Part shown: piece after piece, positions 1-9,069 of the stretch
Numbering within the stretch: position 1 is the stretch's first letter
Layout of the letters: the number at the start of each line of letters is the position of its first letter
Source of the DNA: an uncultured Clostridia bacterium
GTDB lineage: Bacteria > Bacillota > Clostridia > Lachnospirales > Cellulosilyticaceae
Reading direction: 5' to 3'
NCBI GenBank assembly: GCA_937981575.1
Contig: CALJNR010000054.1
Span: 34,741 to 98,740, forward strand
DNA: 64,000 nt
The notes under the pieces: generated by a model
What the model saw: the letters and a program-made list of their open reading frames with translations, nothing else
Told to the model about the DNA's origin: nothing
Database searches by the model: none
Translations under genes and position numbers: made by a program

Positions 1-1455
1 ATCAATAAATGCTGTAAGGTCTTGGAATATTTTAACCCATGTTGCTTTGCCTTCAAGAGAGAAACGATCTAATTTTTCTGGCAGACCAAGGATTTCAGGA
101 GAAATCAGGTAACCTCTTACATGACAGCCGCCGCGGTTAGAAGTTGCATATTGGAGTCCCTGTCCTTGAATAGCTCTTGGATCGTAAGCTGGAAGCTCTT
201 GTTTTTTTACAGACATTGAAAGTTCAGGTACCCCATAAGAATCTGCAAGTCTGTAAGAACCATCAGCCATCTTATCTCCAAGACCTTCTCTTACGCCCAT
301 ACGTTTTGTCCATTCAACAACAGCATCAGCATTACCAAACTCTAATGAAAGACCACCAAGATCTTCATCTTTAATATATCCTTTTTGGTAAAGTTCCATC
401 GCTGCCGCAATAGTCGCTCCAGCTGAAATGGTATCTAAACCATATTCATTACACCAAAAGTTAGCTTTAATAACTGCACCTAAATCAGATACGCCGCAGT
501 CCCCGCCGAATGCCCAGATGGTTTCATACTCAGGACCGCCGCCTTCGATATCATCCACCTTACAATAACGTCCGCAGGCAATAGGACATCTATAGCATGG
601 GTCTTTTTTCACTAAGTATTTTTCAGCTAATGTTTCACCACTGATATCTTCTGCTTTATCAAACTGAGAAGTTTGGAAGTTATTAGTTGGAAATACGCCA
701 TTTTCATTAATGATATTAACAAGAACTGCCGTTCCGTATGTAGGTAAGCCTTGACCTGTAACCCCGTTATCTTTGATCTTCTGCATGCATTCTTTAACAA
801 CTGCTTTAAGACCTTCTGGATCAGCAAGTTCAACTTTTTTGCTTCCTTTTACAACAATAGCTTTGAGGTTTTTAGACCCCATTACTGCCCCAACGCCAGA
901 ACGTCCTGCTGCTCTGCAGTAGTCATTCATTACCGCTGCAATGTTAGATAACTTTTCACCAGCAGGCCCGATAGTAAGGATTCTTGATTTTTCCGGTGTT
1001 TCTGCTTCTAGTGTTTTTGTAGTATCTGAAACGATTTTACCCCATAGGTGCGCTGCAGATCTAAATTCAATTTTATCATCTTCAATCATAACATAAACAG
1101 GCGCCTCAGCTTTACCTTCTACAATCACTAAATCATAACCTGCAAACTTAAGTTCTGGTCCCCAATAACCTCCCGAGTTAGACGAAGCAATAGTTCCTGT
1201 AAGCGGAGATTTGGTTACGACCATGTATCTGCCGCCTGTTGGTGTTGGTGTGCCTGTTAAAGGTCCTGTTACGATAAAAAGTTTGTTATCTGGACTGAGC
1301 GCATCCACATCTGGTGCAACCTCATCTGAATAAAGCTTTGTACCAAGTCCTCTGCCTCCCACAAACTTTTTAGCAAGTTCTTCATTTAAAGCCTCCACTT
1401 GATAAGTGCTTGTTGTGAGATTAATTCTTAAAATTTTGCCTTGATAACCGTACAT
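1..1455 (-). CDS. aor: Aldehyde:ferredoxin oxidoreductase, 3' end beyond window
   Basis: This is a tungsten (or molybdenum) pterin enzyme of the AOR family, oxidising aldehydes to carboxylic acids with ferredoxin as acceptor in the cytoplasm. About 485 N-terminal residues are present; family members run to roughly 600, so the C-terminus lies outside the window. The N-terminus (MYGYQGKILRINL) and the GGRGLGTKL and GYWGPELKFAGYD segments match the AOR N-terminal domain. The C-x2-C-x3-C motif (CYRCPIAC, then GRYC) supplies three of the four [4Fe-4S] ligands. The ATG has an AAAGGGGG ribosome binding site. The gene sits behind its own riboswitch-like leader and directly downstream of a tungsten cofactor operon, which favours tungsten over molybdenum. 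The aldehyde substrate cannot be deduced. Confidence 0.93.
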   Translation of the reverse strand, partial: MYGYQGKILRINLTTSTYQVEALNEELAKKFVGGRGLGTKLYSDEVAPDVDALSPDNKLFIVTGPLTGTPTPTGGRYMVVTKSPLTGTIASSNSGGYWGPELKFAGYDLVIVEGKAEAPVYVMIEDDKIEFRSAAHLWGKIVSDTTKTLEAETPEKSRILTIGPAGEKLSNIAAVMNDYCRAAGRSGVGAVMGSKNLKAIVVKGSKKVELADPEGLKAVVKECMQKIKDNGVTGQGLPTYGTAVLVNIINENGVFPTNNFQTSQFDKAEDISGETLAEKYLVKKDPCYRCPIACGRYCKVDDIEGGGPEYETIWAFGGDCGVSDLGAVIKANFWCNEYGLDTISAGATIAAAMELYQKGYIKDEDLGGLSLEFGNADAVVEWTKRMGVREGLGDKMADGSYRLADSYGVPELSMSVKKQELPAYDPRAIQGQGLQYATSNRGGCHVRGYLISPEILGLPEKLDRFSLEGKATWVKIFQDLTAFID

Positions 1456-1460
1456 TAAAC

Positions 1461-1500
1461 GACCCCCTTTAAATTTGGCGCAGCAATACTTGTTTGCTGC
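1461..1500 (-). promoter_or_regulatory. Expression platform of the aor leader: hairpin plus RBS
   Basis: In the mRNA a 7-bp hairpin (GCAGCAA / TTGCTGC, 7-nt loop) ends about 10 nt before the AAAGGGGG ribosome binding site of aor. Its 5' arm with one extra base, GCAGCAAA (plus-strand 1493-1500), is also perfectly complementary over 8 nt to TTTGCTGC inside the upstream aptamer (1559-1566). The aptamer stem and this hairpin therefore compete for shared strands, as expected of a switch. No U-tract terminator is seen, so control is probably at translation. The direction of control cannot be told from sequence. Confidence 0.55.
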
Positions 1501-1533
1501 AAATGATTTGAAAAACATTTACTGCTTTTACTA

Positions 1534-1635
1534 GCCAAATCCTTTCCAATCACGGGAGGCAGCAAAGTTTCCTGTGCTACCCATAGGTTAATGGTTCATA
1601 GCCTAAGCCTTAGAACAATTAACTCGGACGTTGGT
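1534..1635 (-). promoter_or_regulatory. Moco/tungsten-cofactor-type riboswitch aptamer (aor leader)
   Basis: The leader between 1456 and 1784 holds a strongly structured RNA. An outer stem pairs CCAAcgTCC (1626-1634) with GGAtTTGG (1535-1542). A long hairpin pairs GTTAATtGTTC with GAACcATTAAC (10 of 11 bp). A third stem pairs GGTAGC with GCTGCC around a GGAAAC loop. The 3' core reads GCCTCC, a short spacer, then TTGGAAAGGAT. The same core elements recur in the leader of the mog-tup operon (9695-9783). The sequence resembles the Moco RNA family as I remember it. The compact length (about 100 nt) and the aor/tup context suggest the tungsten-cofactor variant. Nothing further is recognisable from 1636 to 1784 apart from AT-rich, probable promoter DNA. 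Confidence 0.72.
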
Positions 1636-1784
1636 ATCCCATACTTTCGTACAAAAAACACCTTCTTTATAAAAAATAACCCCGTCAACAATTGTACATT
1701 TTCACCACAATTATTCTCATAATTACTTTTATTTTATCAGATTCTCCCAAATCTTTCAACTAAAATCTGCTTAACAAGATGCTT

Positions 1785-2231
1785 TTACTCTTCTATTTCT
1801 ATGCTGTCTCCAACCTTAACTATTCCGCTTTTTAGAACCTTTGTAAAAATCCCTTCTTTAGGCATGATACACTGTCCAACCTGAACCTTGATCGCACAAC
1901 CTGTATGACATTCTTTACCGATTTGAGAAACCTCCTGAAGCGTTTCACCAATTTTTAGTATTGTCCCTACCGGAAGTTCATGCAGCAAAATCCCTTCAGT
2001 TGTAATATTTTCAGCAAACTTTCCGCTGCAAAGGCCTTCTATCCCTATCTTTGTCATCTTATCAATGCTTTCCTGCGCCAGCAAACTAACTTGTCTATGC
2101 CATTTACCTGCATGAGCATCTCCTACAAGTCCGTGGTCTTCCTGAAAAAAGCCTTCTTGAACTGCTTCTTTAATGACACCTTTTTCCTTGCTGGTATTAA
2201 TTGAAATGACTTTCCCTATAACTTTGCTCAT
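1785..2231 (-). CDS. MOSC domain protein
   Basis: A 148-residue stand-alone MOSC domain (the domain of molybdenum cofactor sulfurase C-termini and YiiM-like proteins). Visible family features are the [15 protein letters not shown] segment, [11 protein letters not shown] and the conserved cysteine in HTGCAI, which in this superfamily is proposed to bind sulfur or metal-pterin. Its ATG overlaps the moaC stop by 4 nt (ATGA), implying translational coupling at the end of the cofactor operon. It may finish, sulfurate or hand over the tungsten/molybdenum cofactor. That role is inferred from the family and the position, not proven. Confidence 0.85.
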   Translation of the reverse strand: MSKVIGKVISINTSKEKGVIKEAVQEGFFQEDHGLVGDAHAGKWHRQVSLLAQESIDKMTKIGIEGLCSGKFAENITTEGILLHELPVGTILKIGETLQEVSQIGKECHTGCAIKVQVGQCIMPKEGIFTKVLKSGIVKVGDSIEIEE

Positions 2232-2704
2232 TTTAAATCCTCCCTTATATAATCTCCGGATTTGCCTCCTGATTTTTTTAAAAGACGAATGTCTCCAATG
2301 ATCATGTCTTTATCAATTGCCTTACACATATCATAGATTGTTAAAGCGGCTACTGATACAGCTGTCAGTGCTTCCATCTCTACCCCTGTTTTACCCACCG
2401 TCTTAACTTCAGCTTCGATTAAAACACTGCAGTCTTCAATCTTAAAGCGAAGGTCTACTCCGGTCAGCATAAGCGGGTGGCACATCGGGACTAAATCACT
2501 GGTTTTCTTAGCCCCCATAATGCCCGCAATCTGCGATACGGATAAAACATCTCCCTTTTTAATACGGGCATTCCGAATAGCTTCTATCGTCTCCGGTTTC
2601 ATTGTAATCATCCCGGCAGCTACAGCTGTCCTTGACGTATCGTCTTTTCCCGTTACCTCTACCATATACGCTCTTCCTGAATCATTAAAGTGTGTAAACG
2701 ACAT
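2228..2704 (-). CDS. moaC: Cyclic pyranopterin monophosphate synthase MoaC
   Basis: MoaC works with MoaA to turn GTP into cyclic pyranopterin monophosphate, the first intermediate of molybdopterin synthesis. The 158-residue length is typical. Signature stretches are SRTAVAAG near the N-terminus, [13 protein letters not shown] with the conserved MCHP motif, and [26 protein letters not shown], followed by the conserved lysine-rich KKSGGKSG near the C-terminus. It lies 18 nt downstream of moaA and overlaps the MOSC gene by 4 nt, so it is part of the same transcript. Confidence 0.96.
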   Translation of the reverse strand: MSFTHFNDSGRAYMVEVTGKDDTSRTAVAAGMITMKPETIEAIRNARIKKGDVLSVSQIAGIMGAKKTSDLVPMCHPLMLTGVDLRFKIEDCSVLIEAEVKTVGKTGVEMEALTAVSVAALTIYDMCKAIDKDMIIGDIRLLKKSGGKSGDYIREDLK

Positions 2705-2722
2705 CTTTCATCCTCCTATTTT

Positions 2723-3679
2723 TCAGCCGCCGACCTGTACCATGTTTCTTGCAATAAAATCTCCGGCTTCAATCTGATGCTGCTGTGGCTTTTTAAGTAT
2801 CACATATTTAAGAAATTCGGTTAAATCTCCGCCTTCTCTTAAAACTTTTTTGAGATCAAATTCTTCATTGGAGTGCAGACAATGCTTGAGCTTTCCTTCT
2901 GAAGTAATTCGCACTCTATTGCATGCACTGCAGAACTTACATGATATAGGGCTTATAAGACCGATTTTACCTTTTGCCCTTGGCAGCTGATAAAGCGTTG
3001 CCGGCGAACTTGGATCTGCATTTTTAAGCTTTCTAAGACTTGGAACCTTCTCCAAAACATACTCATTAGGCAGGAAATTCTTAAGTGACCAATTAGCCAC
3101 TTCACCAATTGGCATAAGCTCAATAAAACGCACATCTATGGGTTCTTGCTCCGTAAGACTTACAAACTTTTCAATTTCATCATCATTAAACCCGCCAATC
3201 AGTACCGCATTAAGCTTAATAGGACCAAGTCCAGCTTCTTTCGCCTTTTCAATGCCAAGAAGAACATCTTTTAGTTTCCCGCCTCTGGTCATTGCAGCGT
3301 ACTTTTTTTCATCCAATGTGTCTATACTGATATTTACTCTGTGAAGACCTGCTGCCCTTAGGTCCTTTGCCATTGTTTTTAAATAGGTCCCATTGGTCGT
3401 GAGCGCGAAGTCTTTGATTTCCGAATGCCTGCTTATTTTCTCGATAAGGGATACAATGCCTTTTCTTGCAAGGGGTTCTCCTCCTGTAATCCGTACTTTG
3501 TTAATTCCCAGTTTAACATAAGCAGATACGATTTCATCAATTTCCTCAAGGGTTAAAATATCACGATGAGCCCGCTTTGGAATACCTTCTTCCGGCATAC
3601 AGTACCTGCACCTTAAATTGCATAAATCCGTAATAGATAGTCTTAAATAGTTAATTTCTCTTCCATATGCATCTTTCAC
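2723..3679 (-). CDS. moaA: GTP 3',8-cyclase MoaA (radical SAM)
   Basis: MoaA is the radical SAM enzyme that starts molybdopterin synthesis by cyclising GTP. The N-terminal radical SAM motif CNLRCRYC is followed by GGEPLARKG. The C-terminal second [4Fe-4S] cluster motif CKFCSACNRVRI and the terminal Gly-Gly, both characteristic of MoaA, are present. Length is 318 residues. The start codon is GTG, directly adjoining the TAG stop of the upstream moeA-PBP gene (TAGGTG). An AGGT-rich stretch in the end of that gene serves as ribosome binding site, so the two genes are probably translationally coupled. Confidence 0.96.
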   Translation of the reverse strand: MKDAYGREINYLRLSITDLCNLRCRYCMPEEGIPKRAHRDILTLEEIDEIVSAYVKLGINKVRITGGEPLARKGIVSLIEKISRHSEIKDFALTTNGTYLKTMAKDLRAAGLHRVNISIDTLDEKKYAAMTRGGKLKDVLLGIEKAKEAGLGPIKLNAVLIGGFNDDEIEKFVSLTEQEPIDVRFIELMPIGEVANWSLKNFLPNEYVLEKVPSLRKLKNADPSSPATLYQLPRAKGKIGLISPISCKFCSACNRVRITSEGKLKHCLHSNEEFDLKKVLREGGDLTEFLKYVILKKPQQHQIEAGDFIARNMVQVGG

Positions 3680-5581
3680 CTAGTCACCTACCTTCACTAT
3701 CGTGCCTGGATTTTCAAGCTCATATCCCCCGATTAATACGAGCTGATTTTTAAACGCTTCTGATTTCAAAATATCGATAAAGCTTTGGACTCTATCATCC
3801 TCTAAATATTGAACCGGAACTAAAAAGTCATAGGCTTCATAGCCTACAGGCACAAAATCAAGCCCCATCGCCTGGGCTGCTGAATAAATACCAAGCCCTG
3901 CATCAGCTCCACCGGAACTGATAGTAACGGCAACAGTCATATGGGTTGTCATCTCACGATTATATCCTGTGATAGTGTGCGGATCAATTTGCTGTTTTTT
4001 TAATTCATAATCTAAAAGGTGTCTGGTGCCTGCACCTCTTTGTCTGTTAACATAGCTTATATCTTCCCGCCTCAAATCACTAAATCCTTTAATATCCTTT
4101 GGATTTCCTTTTTGAACCATAAGACCTTGAAGCCTTTTAACTCCTTTAATAAGTGCCATTGAGCCTAAAGGGAAATATTTTTTTACATAGGAAACATTAT
4201 ATTCTCCTGTATCTTCGTCTAAAAGATGAATGGGTGAAATGTGGCATTCCCCACGTTTCATAGACATGATGCCCCCCAGGCTTCCTACATGGCCTGAGGC
4301 GAGCGGCATCCTGTCTGCAATAACATCTAGGATCAAATCATGACTTCCAATCAGTACCAGGCGTCTTTGAATCTCTTCTATTGACTTAATGAGCTTAATC
4401 TCAACTTCTTGACCGCTTTCGATGCCTTCTGACATTCTTGGTACAGTTAATACCCCATCTGCCCGCACAAGGCTCATCGTAGCTCCAGCCCCTCTGCTAA
4501 GCGGAGTAGCAATCAGTTTTTGACCCACTTCACCTAAAGTTACTCTTATAAGTTCTTCATGCTTGAGTGAAGAAACAACCCGCTGGGATAATATTGCTCG
4601 AGCCTCTTCGGTTCTTTCTTTTTTGCCTAAATACCATGTTAAAATAGGTCTTGCAAAAGTTTGGAAAGAAAAATAGGCCGAAACAGGGTATCCCGGAATG
4701 CCGATCACAGGCTTGCCTTTAATCATGCCAAGTATAGTCGGCTTCCCTGGTTTCAGGGCAACTCCATGTACAACTACCTCTCCCAGTTCCCTGATAAGAT
4801 CAACTGTAAAGTCTTTAGAACCGGCTGATGACCCTGCATTGATAATCAGCATGTCGTTTTCTTCTACGCCTTTCATAATAGCTGCCCTAAGGGCTTTTTG
4901 ATCATCTTTCACAGGAGCATAAATCTGGGGCAGTCCTCCCTCTTCTATGACCAATCCTTCAAATACCTTTGAATTCGAATCTATAATTTTCCCGCAGCTA
5001 AGTTCATTCACTGACTGCACAATTTCTGTTCCTGTCGGCAAAATACCAACTTTGGTTTTTGAAAACACATGAACTTTATCAATCCCGCCATTTAATAATG
5101 CCCCTATATCCATAGGCCTTATGGTGTGATATGAAGGAAGAATCATCTCCCCTTGGACGATGTCTTCCCCTACTGGCCTTATATGCTGCCATGGATAAGC
5201 CGGTGCTATAATCTCCACCCAGCCGTCTTCAAGCTCTGATACATCCTCGATCATAATAACAGCATCTCTGTCATGGGGAATAGGGTTGCCTGTATTAATG
5301 TATTCAAAGTCTGTTCCTAAAACAAGATGTTTAGGGGTTTTCTCTGTTGCCCCATAAGTTTTAGCAGCCATTAACGCAATGCCGTCCATTGCTGCTGCAT
5401 GATAATGTGGGGATGAATTTTTTGCAAAAACAGCTTCTGTTGTTGTCCGGAAAAGGGCTTCTCCTGCTGGCACCCATTCTGTCTTTGGCGGCACCGCTAA
5501 GGCTTCTTTATATAAACTCATCGCTTCTTCAACAGGAATATTAGAGATATATATATTTCTGTGTTGTTTGTCTTTTTCCAT
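3680..5581 (-). CDS. moeA: MoeA-type molybdotransferase fused to a PBP-like domain
   Basis: A 633-residue two-domain protein. Residues about 1-405 form a MoeA-type molybdopterin molybdotransferase: SSPHYHAAAMDGIAL near the N-terminus, GILPTGTEIV and PGKPTILGMIKGKPVIGIPGYPVSAYFSF. Residues about 410-633 form a substrate-binding (PBP-like) domain with LIGSHDLILDVIADRM, SYVNRQRGAGTRHLLDY and VAVTISSGGADAGLGI. MoeA-PBP fusions are known in anaerobic bacteria and archaea. The PBP half may bind oxyanion or regulate insertion, but this is not established. It sits 1 nt downstream of a second, stand-alone moeA, so the operon carries two MoeA paralogues. Such duplication is common where tungsten enzymes are used. 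Confidence 0.93.
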   Translation of the reverse strand: MEKDKQHRNIYISNIPVEEAMSLYKEALAVPPKTEWVPAGEALFRTTTEAVFAKNSSPHYHAAAMDGIALMAAKTYGATEKTPKHLVLGTDFEYINTGNPIPHDRDAVIMIEDVSELEDGWVEIIAPAYPWQHIRPVGEDIVQGEMILPSYHTIRPMDIGALLNGGIDKVHVFSKTKVGILPTGTEIVQSVNELSCGKIIDSNSKVFEGLVIEEGGLPQIYAPVKDDQKALRAAIMKGVEENDMLIINAGSSAGSKDFTVDLIRELGEVVVHGVALKPGKPTILGMIKGKPVIGIPGYPVSAYFSFQTFARPILTWYLGKKERTEEARAILSQRVVSSLKHEELIRVTLGEVGQKLIATPLSRGAGATMSLVRADGVLTVPRMSEGIESGQEVEIKLIKSIEEIQRRLVLIGSHDLILDVIADRMPLASGHVGSLGGIMSMKRGECHISPIHLLDEDTGEYNVSYVKKYFPLGSMALIKGVKRLQGLMVQKGNPKDIKGFSDLRREDISYVNRQRGAGTRHLLDYELKKQQIDPHTITGYNREMTTHMTVAVTISSGGADAGLGIYSAAQAMGLDFVPVGYEAYDFLVPVQYLEDDRVQSFIDILKSEAFKNQLVLIGGYELENPGTIVKVGD

Positions 5582-5582
5582 C

Positions 5583-6824
5583 TTAGATATCCACCTCCTT
5601 TAAGAGATAAACCTTGACTTTCTCGCCTTTCATCAGTCCTTCTGTACGCTCTGGAATACGCAGATATCCTGAAGCCTTAGCCAGAAGAGTCATCATGCCT
5701 GACTTGGCATAAAAAGGAACGGCGTTCCATCCCTCCTCATCTTGAACAAGCTGCACCATCTGATACGTTTCTTTACCCGGTGAAGAATGAACATTGCCTA
5801 GTAAAACAGCTGTTACGCTGAACTCTTTTTGAGGTCTTTCTAAAAGGTGATCCATATAGGCTTTTACAAACTGATTAAAGATAATAAGCGCCGATGCAGG
5901 GTGCCCTGGCAGTCCAAATACAGCCTTTTGCCCTACTCTTCCAATGATTGTAGGTTTGCCTGGCTTAATAGATATGCCATGAACCAAAACACTGCCGCCT
6001 TCAAAAGACTCGATCACTGCCTTTGTATAATCTCTTGTCCCGACAGAACTTCCTCCAGAGAGCAGTACAATATCTGCACTATCCAAGGCTTTCCCTGTTT
6101 CCTCTTTAAGCGTATCAAAATGATCTTTAACAATAGCCTTTTTGACTACTTCTCCACCAAGTTCTGTAATGAGACTGCTTAAGGCGTAGCCGTTAATATC
6201 TCTTATTTCTCCAAGTTTCTTAGGCTCTTCGAGATCCACGATTTCATCTCCTGTAGACAAAATAGCAAAACGCAGCTTCTTATACACTTTAATATGATGA
6301 ATGCCTGCCCCTGCAAGAAGTCCAATATCATAGGGGGTAAGTTTCTTGCCTTTACTTACTATTAACTCCCCTTCTTTAAGATCATCTCCAATGCGCGTCA
6401 TGTTCTCTAAAGGTGCAATTGGTCTATGGATAAGAATAGTTTTTTCATCCAGCTTTTCCACATACTCGATCATAACGACCCCATCAGCCCCTTCCGGAAC
6501 CATCCCTCCTGTGGGAACATAAACAGCCTGTCCGCCCTTTAAGAGAAAATCTGCTATTTCTCCCATTGCAACTTCATTAATACAGTCAAGAAAGCTTGGC
6601 ATAGACTCCGAAGCCCCCATCACTTCCTGACTGATTACCGCATAGCCATCTACTGTTGAACGGTTAAATTCCGGCAGATCCAGCGGAGCTGTAACTTCTT
6701 CACTGACTATCCTGCCTGTTGCCGACATAAGATGAATCTCTTCCGACTCTATAGCATACTCTTCTGCCAGCTTATTAATGATACTATGAACTTCACTGGC
6801 TGTAAGCACGTTAAAAAACTCCAT
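5583..6824 (-). CDS. moeA: Molybdopterin molybdotransferase MoeA
   Basis: MoeA inserts molybdate or tungstate into adenylylated molybdopterin. The 413-residue length and domain order are those of classical MoeA. Visible motifs are LPEFNRSTVDGYAV, the MoCF-binding domain with AILSTGDEIVDL, LLSGGSSVGTRDYT and SIKPGKPTIIGRVGQKAVFGLPGHPASALI, and a C-terminal beta domain. It follows tupC after 59 nt in the tungsten cofactor operon. Together with the fused paralogue downstream it probably provides metal-specific or sequential insertion functions; which one handles tungsten cannot be told from sequence. Confidence 0.95.
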   Translation of the reverse strand: MEFFNVLTASEVHSIINKLAEEYAIESEEIHLMSATGRIVSEEVTAPLDLPEFNRSTVDGYAVISQEVMGASESMPSFLDCINEVAMGEIADFLLKGGQAVYVPTGGMVPEGADGVVMIEYVEKLDEKTILIHRPIAPLENMTRIGDDLKEGELIVSKGKKLTPYDIGLLAGAGIHHIKVYKKLRFAILSTGDEIVDLEEPKKLGEIRDINGYALSSLITELGGEVVKKAIVKDHFDTLKEETGKALDSADIVLLSGGSSVGTRDYTKAVIESFEGGSVLVHGISIKPGKPTIIGRVGQKAVFGLPGHPASALIIFNQFVKAYMDHLLERPQKEFSVTAVLLGNVHSSPGKETYQMVQLVQDEEGWNAVPFYAKSGMMTLLAKASGYLRIPERTEGLMKGEKVKVYLLKEVDI

Positions 6825-6883
6825 TCAGTCACCTCTTCTTTTTGTCTTTACTGCTTTTAAAAATATCTATCATTGCCTTTATA

Positions 6884-7498
6884 TTAATTAAGACAGATGC
6901 ACTGATCACAAAAGCGCTCAGCCTGCATCCTATTATGTGTCACAAAAATAATGGTACAGTTTGTTTCTTGATGATAAACCTTAAGCTGCTCTTCAATAGT
7001 CAGAACTGCATCTTCATGAATATTGGAGGTTGTCTCATCTAATAAAAGGAGCGCAGGCCGCGCAGCAAGGGCTCTGGCTAAAGCAACTTTCTGCGCTTCT
7101 CCACCCGAGAGAGTCTCTGCCCTTTGCCTGCTGATTGCTTCAATATTCATGTTTTTCATAAGTTTATGGACCTTCTCTTGTCTTATTTGTTTGGGAACAC
7201 CTCTTACTTTAAGCGGATATTCTATGTTATCATAAACACTGCGTTTAAAAAGATACGGCTTTTGGCTTACCATTCCGATCAACTGCCTGTTTTCTTCTTT
7301 AAAGCAAGCTCCTTCGTAAAGAACTTCCCCTTCATAATCCAAGTCAAGGCCGCTGATAATATGAAGCAGAGTGCTTTTGCCCGAACCATTATCTCCTAGA
7401 AGCCCTGTAATCTGCCCTTTTGTAAAATGCAGATCCAAAATCTTGAGCACTGTTTTGTCGTTATATTTTTTTAAGAGATTTTTAACTGTTATTTCCAC
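6884..7498 (-). CDS. tupC: Tungstate ABC transporter ATP-binding protein
   Basis: A 204-residue ABC ATPase with Walker A GDNGSGKST, Q-loop MVSQKP, signature LSGGEAQKVALARAL, Walker B LLLLDET and switch histidine VTHNR. It lacks the extra C-terminal domain of ModC, as expected of short TupC-type subunits. It overlaps tupB by 10 nt and completes the tupABC importer. The complex energises tungstate uptake across the membrane and so feeds the cofactor genes downstream. Confidence 0.9.
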   Translation of the reverse strand: MEITVKNLLKKYNDKTVLKILDLHFTKGQITGLLGDNGSGKSTLLHIISGLDLDYEGEVLYEGACFKEENRQLIGMVSQKPYLFKRSVYDNIEYPLKVRGVPKQIRQEKVHKLMKNMNIEAISRQRAETLSGGEAQKVALARALAARPALLLLDETTSNIHEDAVLTIEEQLKVYHQETNCTIIFVTHNRMQAERFCDQCICLN

Positions 7499-8181
7499 GG
7501 CTCAGCCTCCTTATAAACAACAATATTAACAAGCAGTGAAATTAATAGCAGAACAACGCCAAGTGCAATCGACATATCATACTCTCCCATTGAGTTCATC
7601 AGCGCTATGGTTGTTGTCATCACTCTTGTTGAGCCTTTTATATTTCCTCCAACAATCATAACAGCTCCAACTTCTGAAATGGCTCTTGAAAAACCTGCAA
7701 TTAAGTGGACTAAAAAATCCATTTTAAATTCTCTTATTATAAGTATCATAACCTGAAAGGAATCAGCTCCCAGCAGCAAGCCTTCTTGCTGAATCTGCCT
7801 GCCTCTTTGCTTAACCGTATGATAGATAAGTCCTAAAACAAGCGGCGTAACCAAAACAGTTTGGGCAATAATCATAGCTGACGGGGTATATAAAAGGCCG
7901 AGAAACCCAAAAGGTCCACGCCTTGAAAGCATGAGCAGTATAAGAAGCCCAATAACTACTGACGGCGTACTCATTGACGCATATAGCAGCCTTGAGATAA
8001 GCTGTTTGCCTTTAAATCTTTTTAATCCTAACCAAATACCCAAAGGAACGCAAAACAAAGATGAAATCATAACCGCTGATAAGGAAACAACAAGTGATCT
8101 TATAATAATTTCATAAAGCTCGGGGTCAAAGGAAACAATCATCCAAAAGGCTTTTATAAAACCGTTTGCAATTTCATTCAT
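7489..8181 (-). CDS. tupB: Tungstate ABC transporter permease
   Basis: A 230-residue integral membrane protein of the BPD transporter inner-membrane family, with about five hydrophobic segments. The cytoplasmic loop EAA-like motif reads GADSFQVMILIIREFKMDFLVHLIAGFSRAISEVGAVMIVGGNI. The GFSRAISEVGAVMIVGGNIKG segment is typical of TupB. Its ATG overlaps the tupA stop (TGATG). It forms the channel of the tungstate importer with the ATPase encoded immediately downstream. Confidence 0.91.
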   Translation of the reverse strand: MNEIANGFIKAFWMIVSFDPELYEIIIRSLVVSLSAVMISSLFCVPLGIWLGLKRFKGKQLISRLLYASMSTPSVVIGLLILLMLSRRGPFGFLGLLYTPSAMIIAQTVLVTPLVLGLIYHTVKQRGRQIQQEGLLLGADSFQVMILIIREFKMDFLVHLIAGFSRAISEVGAVMIVGGNIKGSTRVMTTTIALMNSMGEYDMSIALGVVLLLISLLVNIVVYKEAEPWK

Positions 8182-9026
8182 CAGTACTTCTCTGCACAGG
8201 GAATAAAAAGAGATTTTCCATATATCCCTGCCCCATACTCCTTAATTTTTTCCTGAATCTTAGGTGATAAAATCCATTTAATAAAAGTTTGAGCCCCTTT
8301 GCTGTTAATTCTATCATTTTTATCTGGGCTAACGGCAATTACCCCATACATATTTACAAGATATTCATCATTTTCTACCATAATATCAAGTTCCAGATCT
8401 TTAGAAAGCTTAAGATAAGTCGCCATATCCGAAAGCGTATAGCCCCTTAGTTCATCTGCCATTTTGAGTACATCTCCCATGCCTTTTCCAGCGGATATGT
8501 AATGGCTGTATGACGGCTCGCTGCCAAGTTCGTTCCAAATGCTGAGTTCTTTTTTATGGGTTCCTGACTGATCCCCTCTTGAAACAAACACTGCCTGCTC
8601 TTTTTCTATCTCTTTAAAGGCTTCCAAAACACCACCACCCTTTTCTTTTAATCCTATTGGATCTTCTGATGGTCCTGCTAAAATGAATGTATTGTACATA
8701 ACATCCCATCTTTTTGTGCCATGTCCTTCTTTTACAAAGGCGACTTCTGACGGTTTATCGTGTACCAAAAGCACATCGACTTCTCCATCTTGTCCAAGTT
8801 TTATTGCTTGTCCTGTTCCTACGGCAATAACCTTTGCTTCAATGCCCGTTTCTTTATAAAACATTGGCAGCAGTTCATCCAAAAGTCCGCTGTCTTGAAG
8901 GCTCGTTGTTGAACCAATCAAAAGCGCCGATCCTTTTTGAACTCCGGCCTGCATCCATAAAACTCCGCAGATCATTGAAGTGGCTGCAAGCATACCTGCC
9001 ATCATTAAAACTATTTTTTTTTTCAT
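8181..9026 (-). CDS. tupA: Tungstate-binding protein
   Basis: A 281-residue extracellular solute-binding protein with an N-terminal signal segment (IVLMMAGMLAATSMICGVLWM). The STTSLQDSGLLDELLPMF stretch and the VGTGQAIKLGQDGEVDVLLVHDK segment are hallmarks of TupA; the serine/threonine pair of TTS contributes oxyanion contacts in this family. The RGDQSGTHKKELSIW motif follows. A cysteine in the signal region (MICGV) may serve as a lipobox, although the fit is loose. Context (tupB, tupC, moeA, aor) supports tungstate rather than molybdate as ligand. Confidence 0.92.
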   Translation of the reverse strand: MKKKIVLMMAGMLAATSMICGVLWMQAGVQKGSALLIGSTTSLQDSGLLDELLPMFYKETGIEAKVIAVGTGQAIKLGQDGEVDVLLVHDKPSEVAFVKEGHGTKRWDVMYNTFILAGPSEDPIGLKEKGGGVLEAFKEIEKEQAVFVSRGDQSGTHKKELSIWNELGSEPSYSHYISAGKGMGDVLKMADELRGYTLSDMATYLKLSKDLELDIMVENDEYLVNMYGVIAVSPDKNDRINSKGAQTFIKWILSPKIQEKIKEYGAGIYGKSLFIPCAEKY

Positions 9027-9069
9027 TCTATACTCCCTTCAACTTATATTAAGGCTGCATACCTGCTGT

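Noticed and set aside
627..951. Open frames on both strands inside the aor region
   Set aside because: They are shadows of the aor reading frame, with no ribosome binding sites or recognisable sequence.
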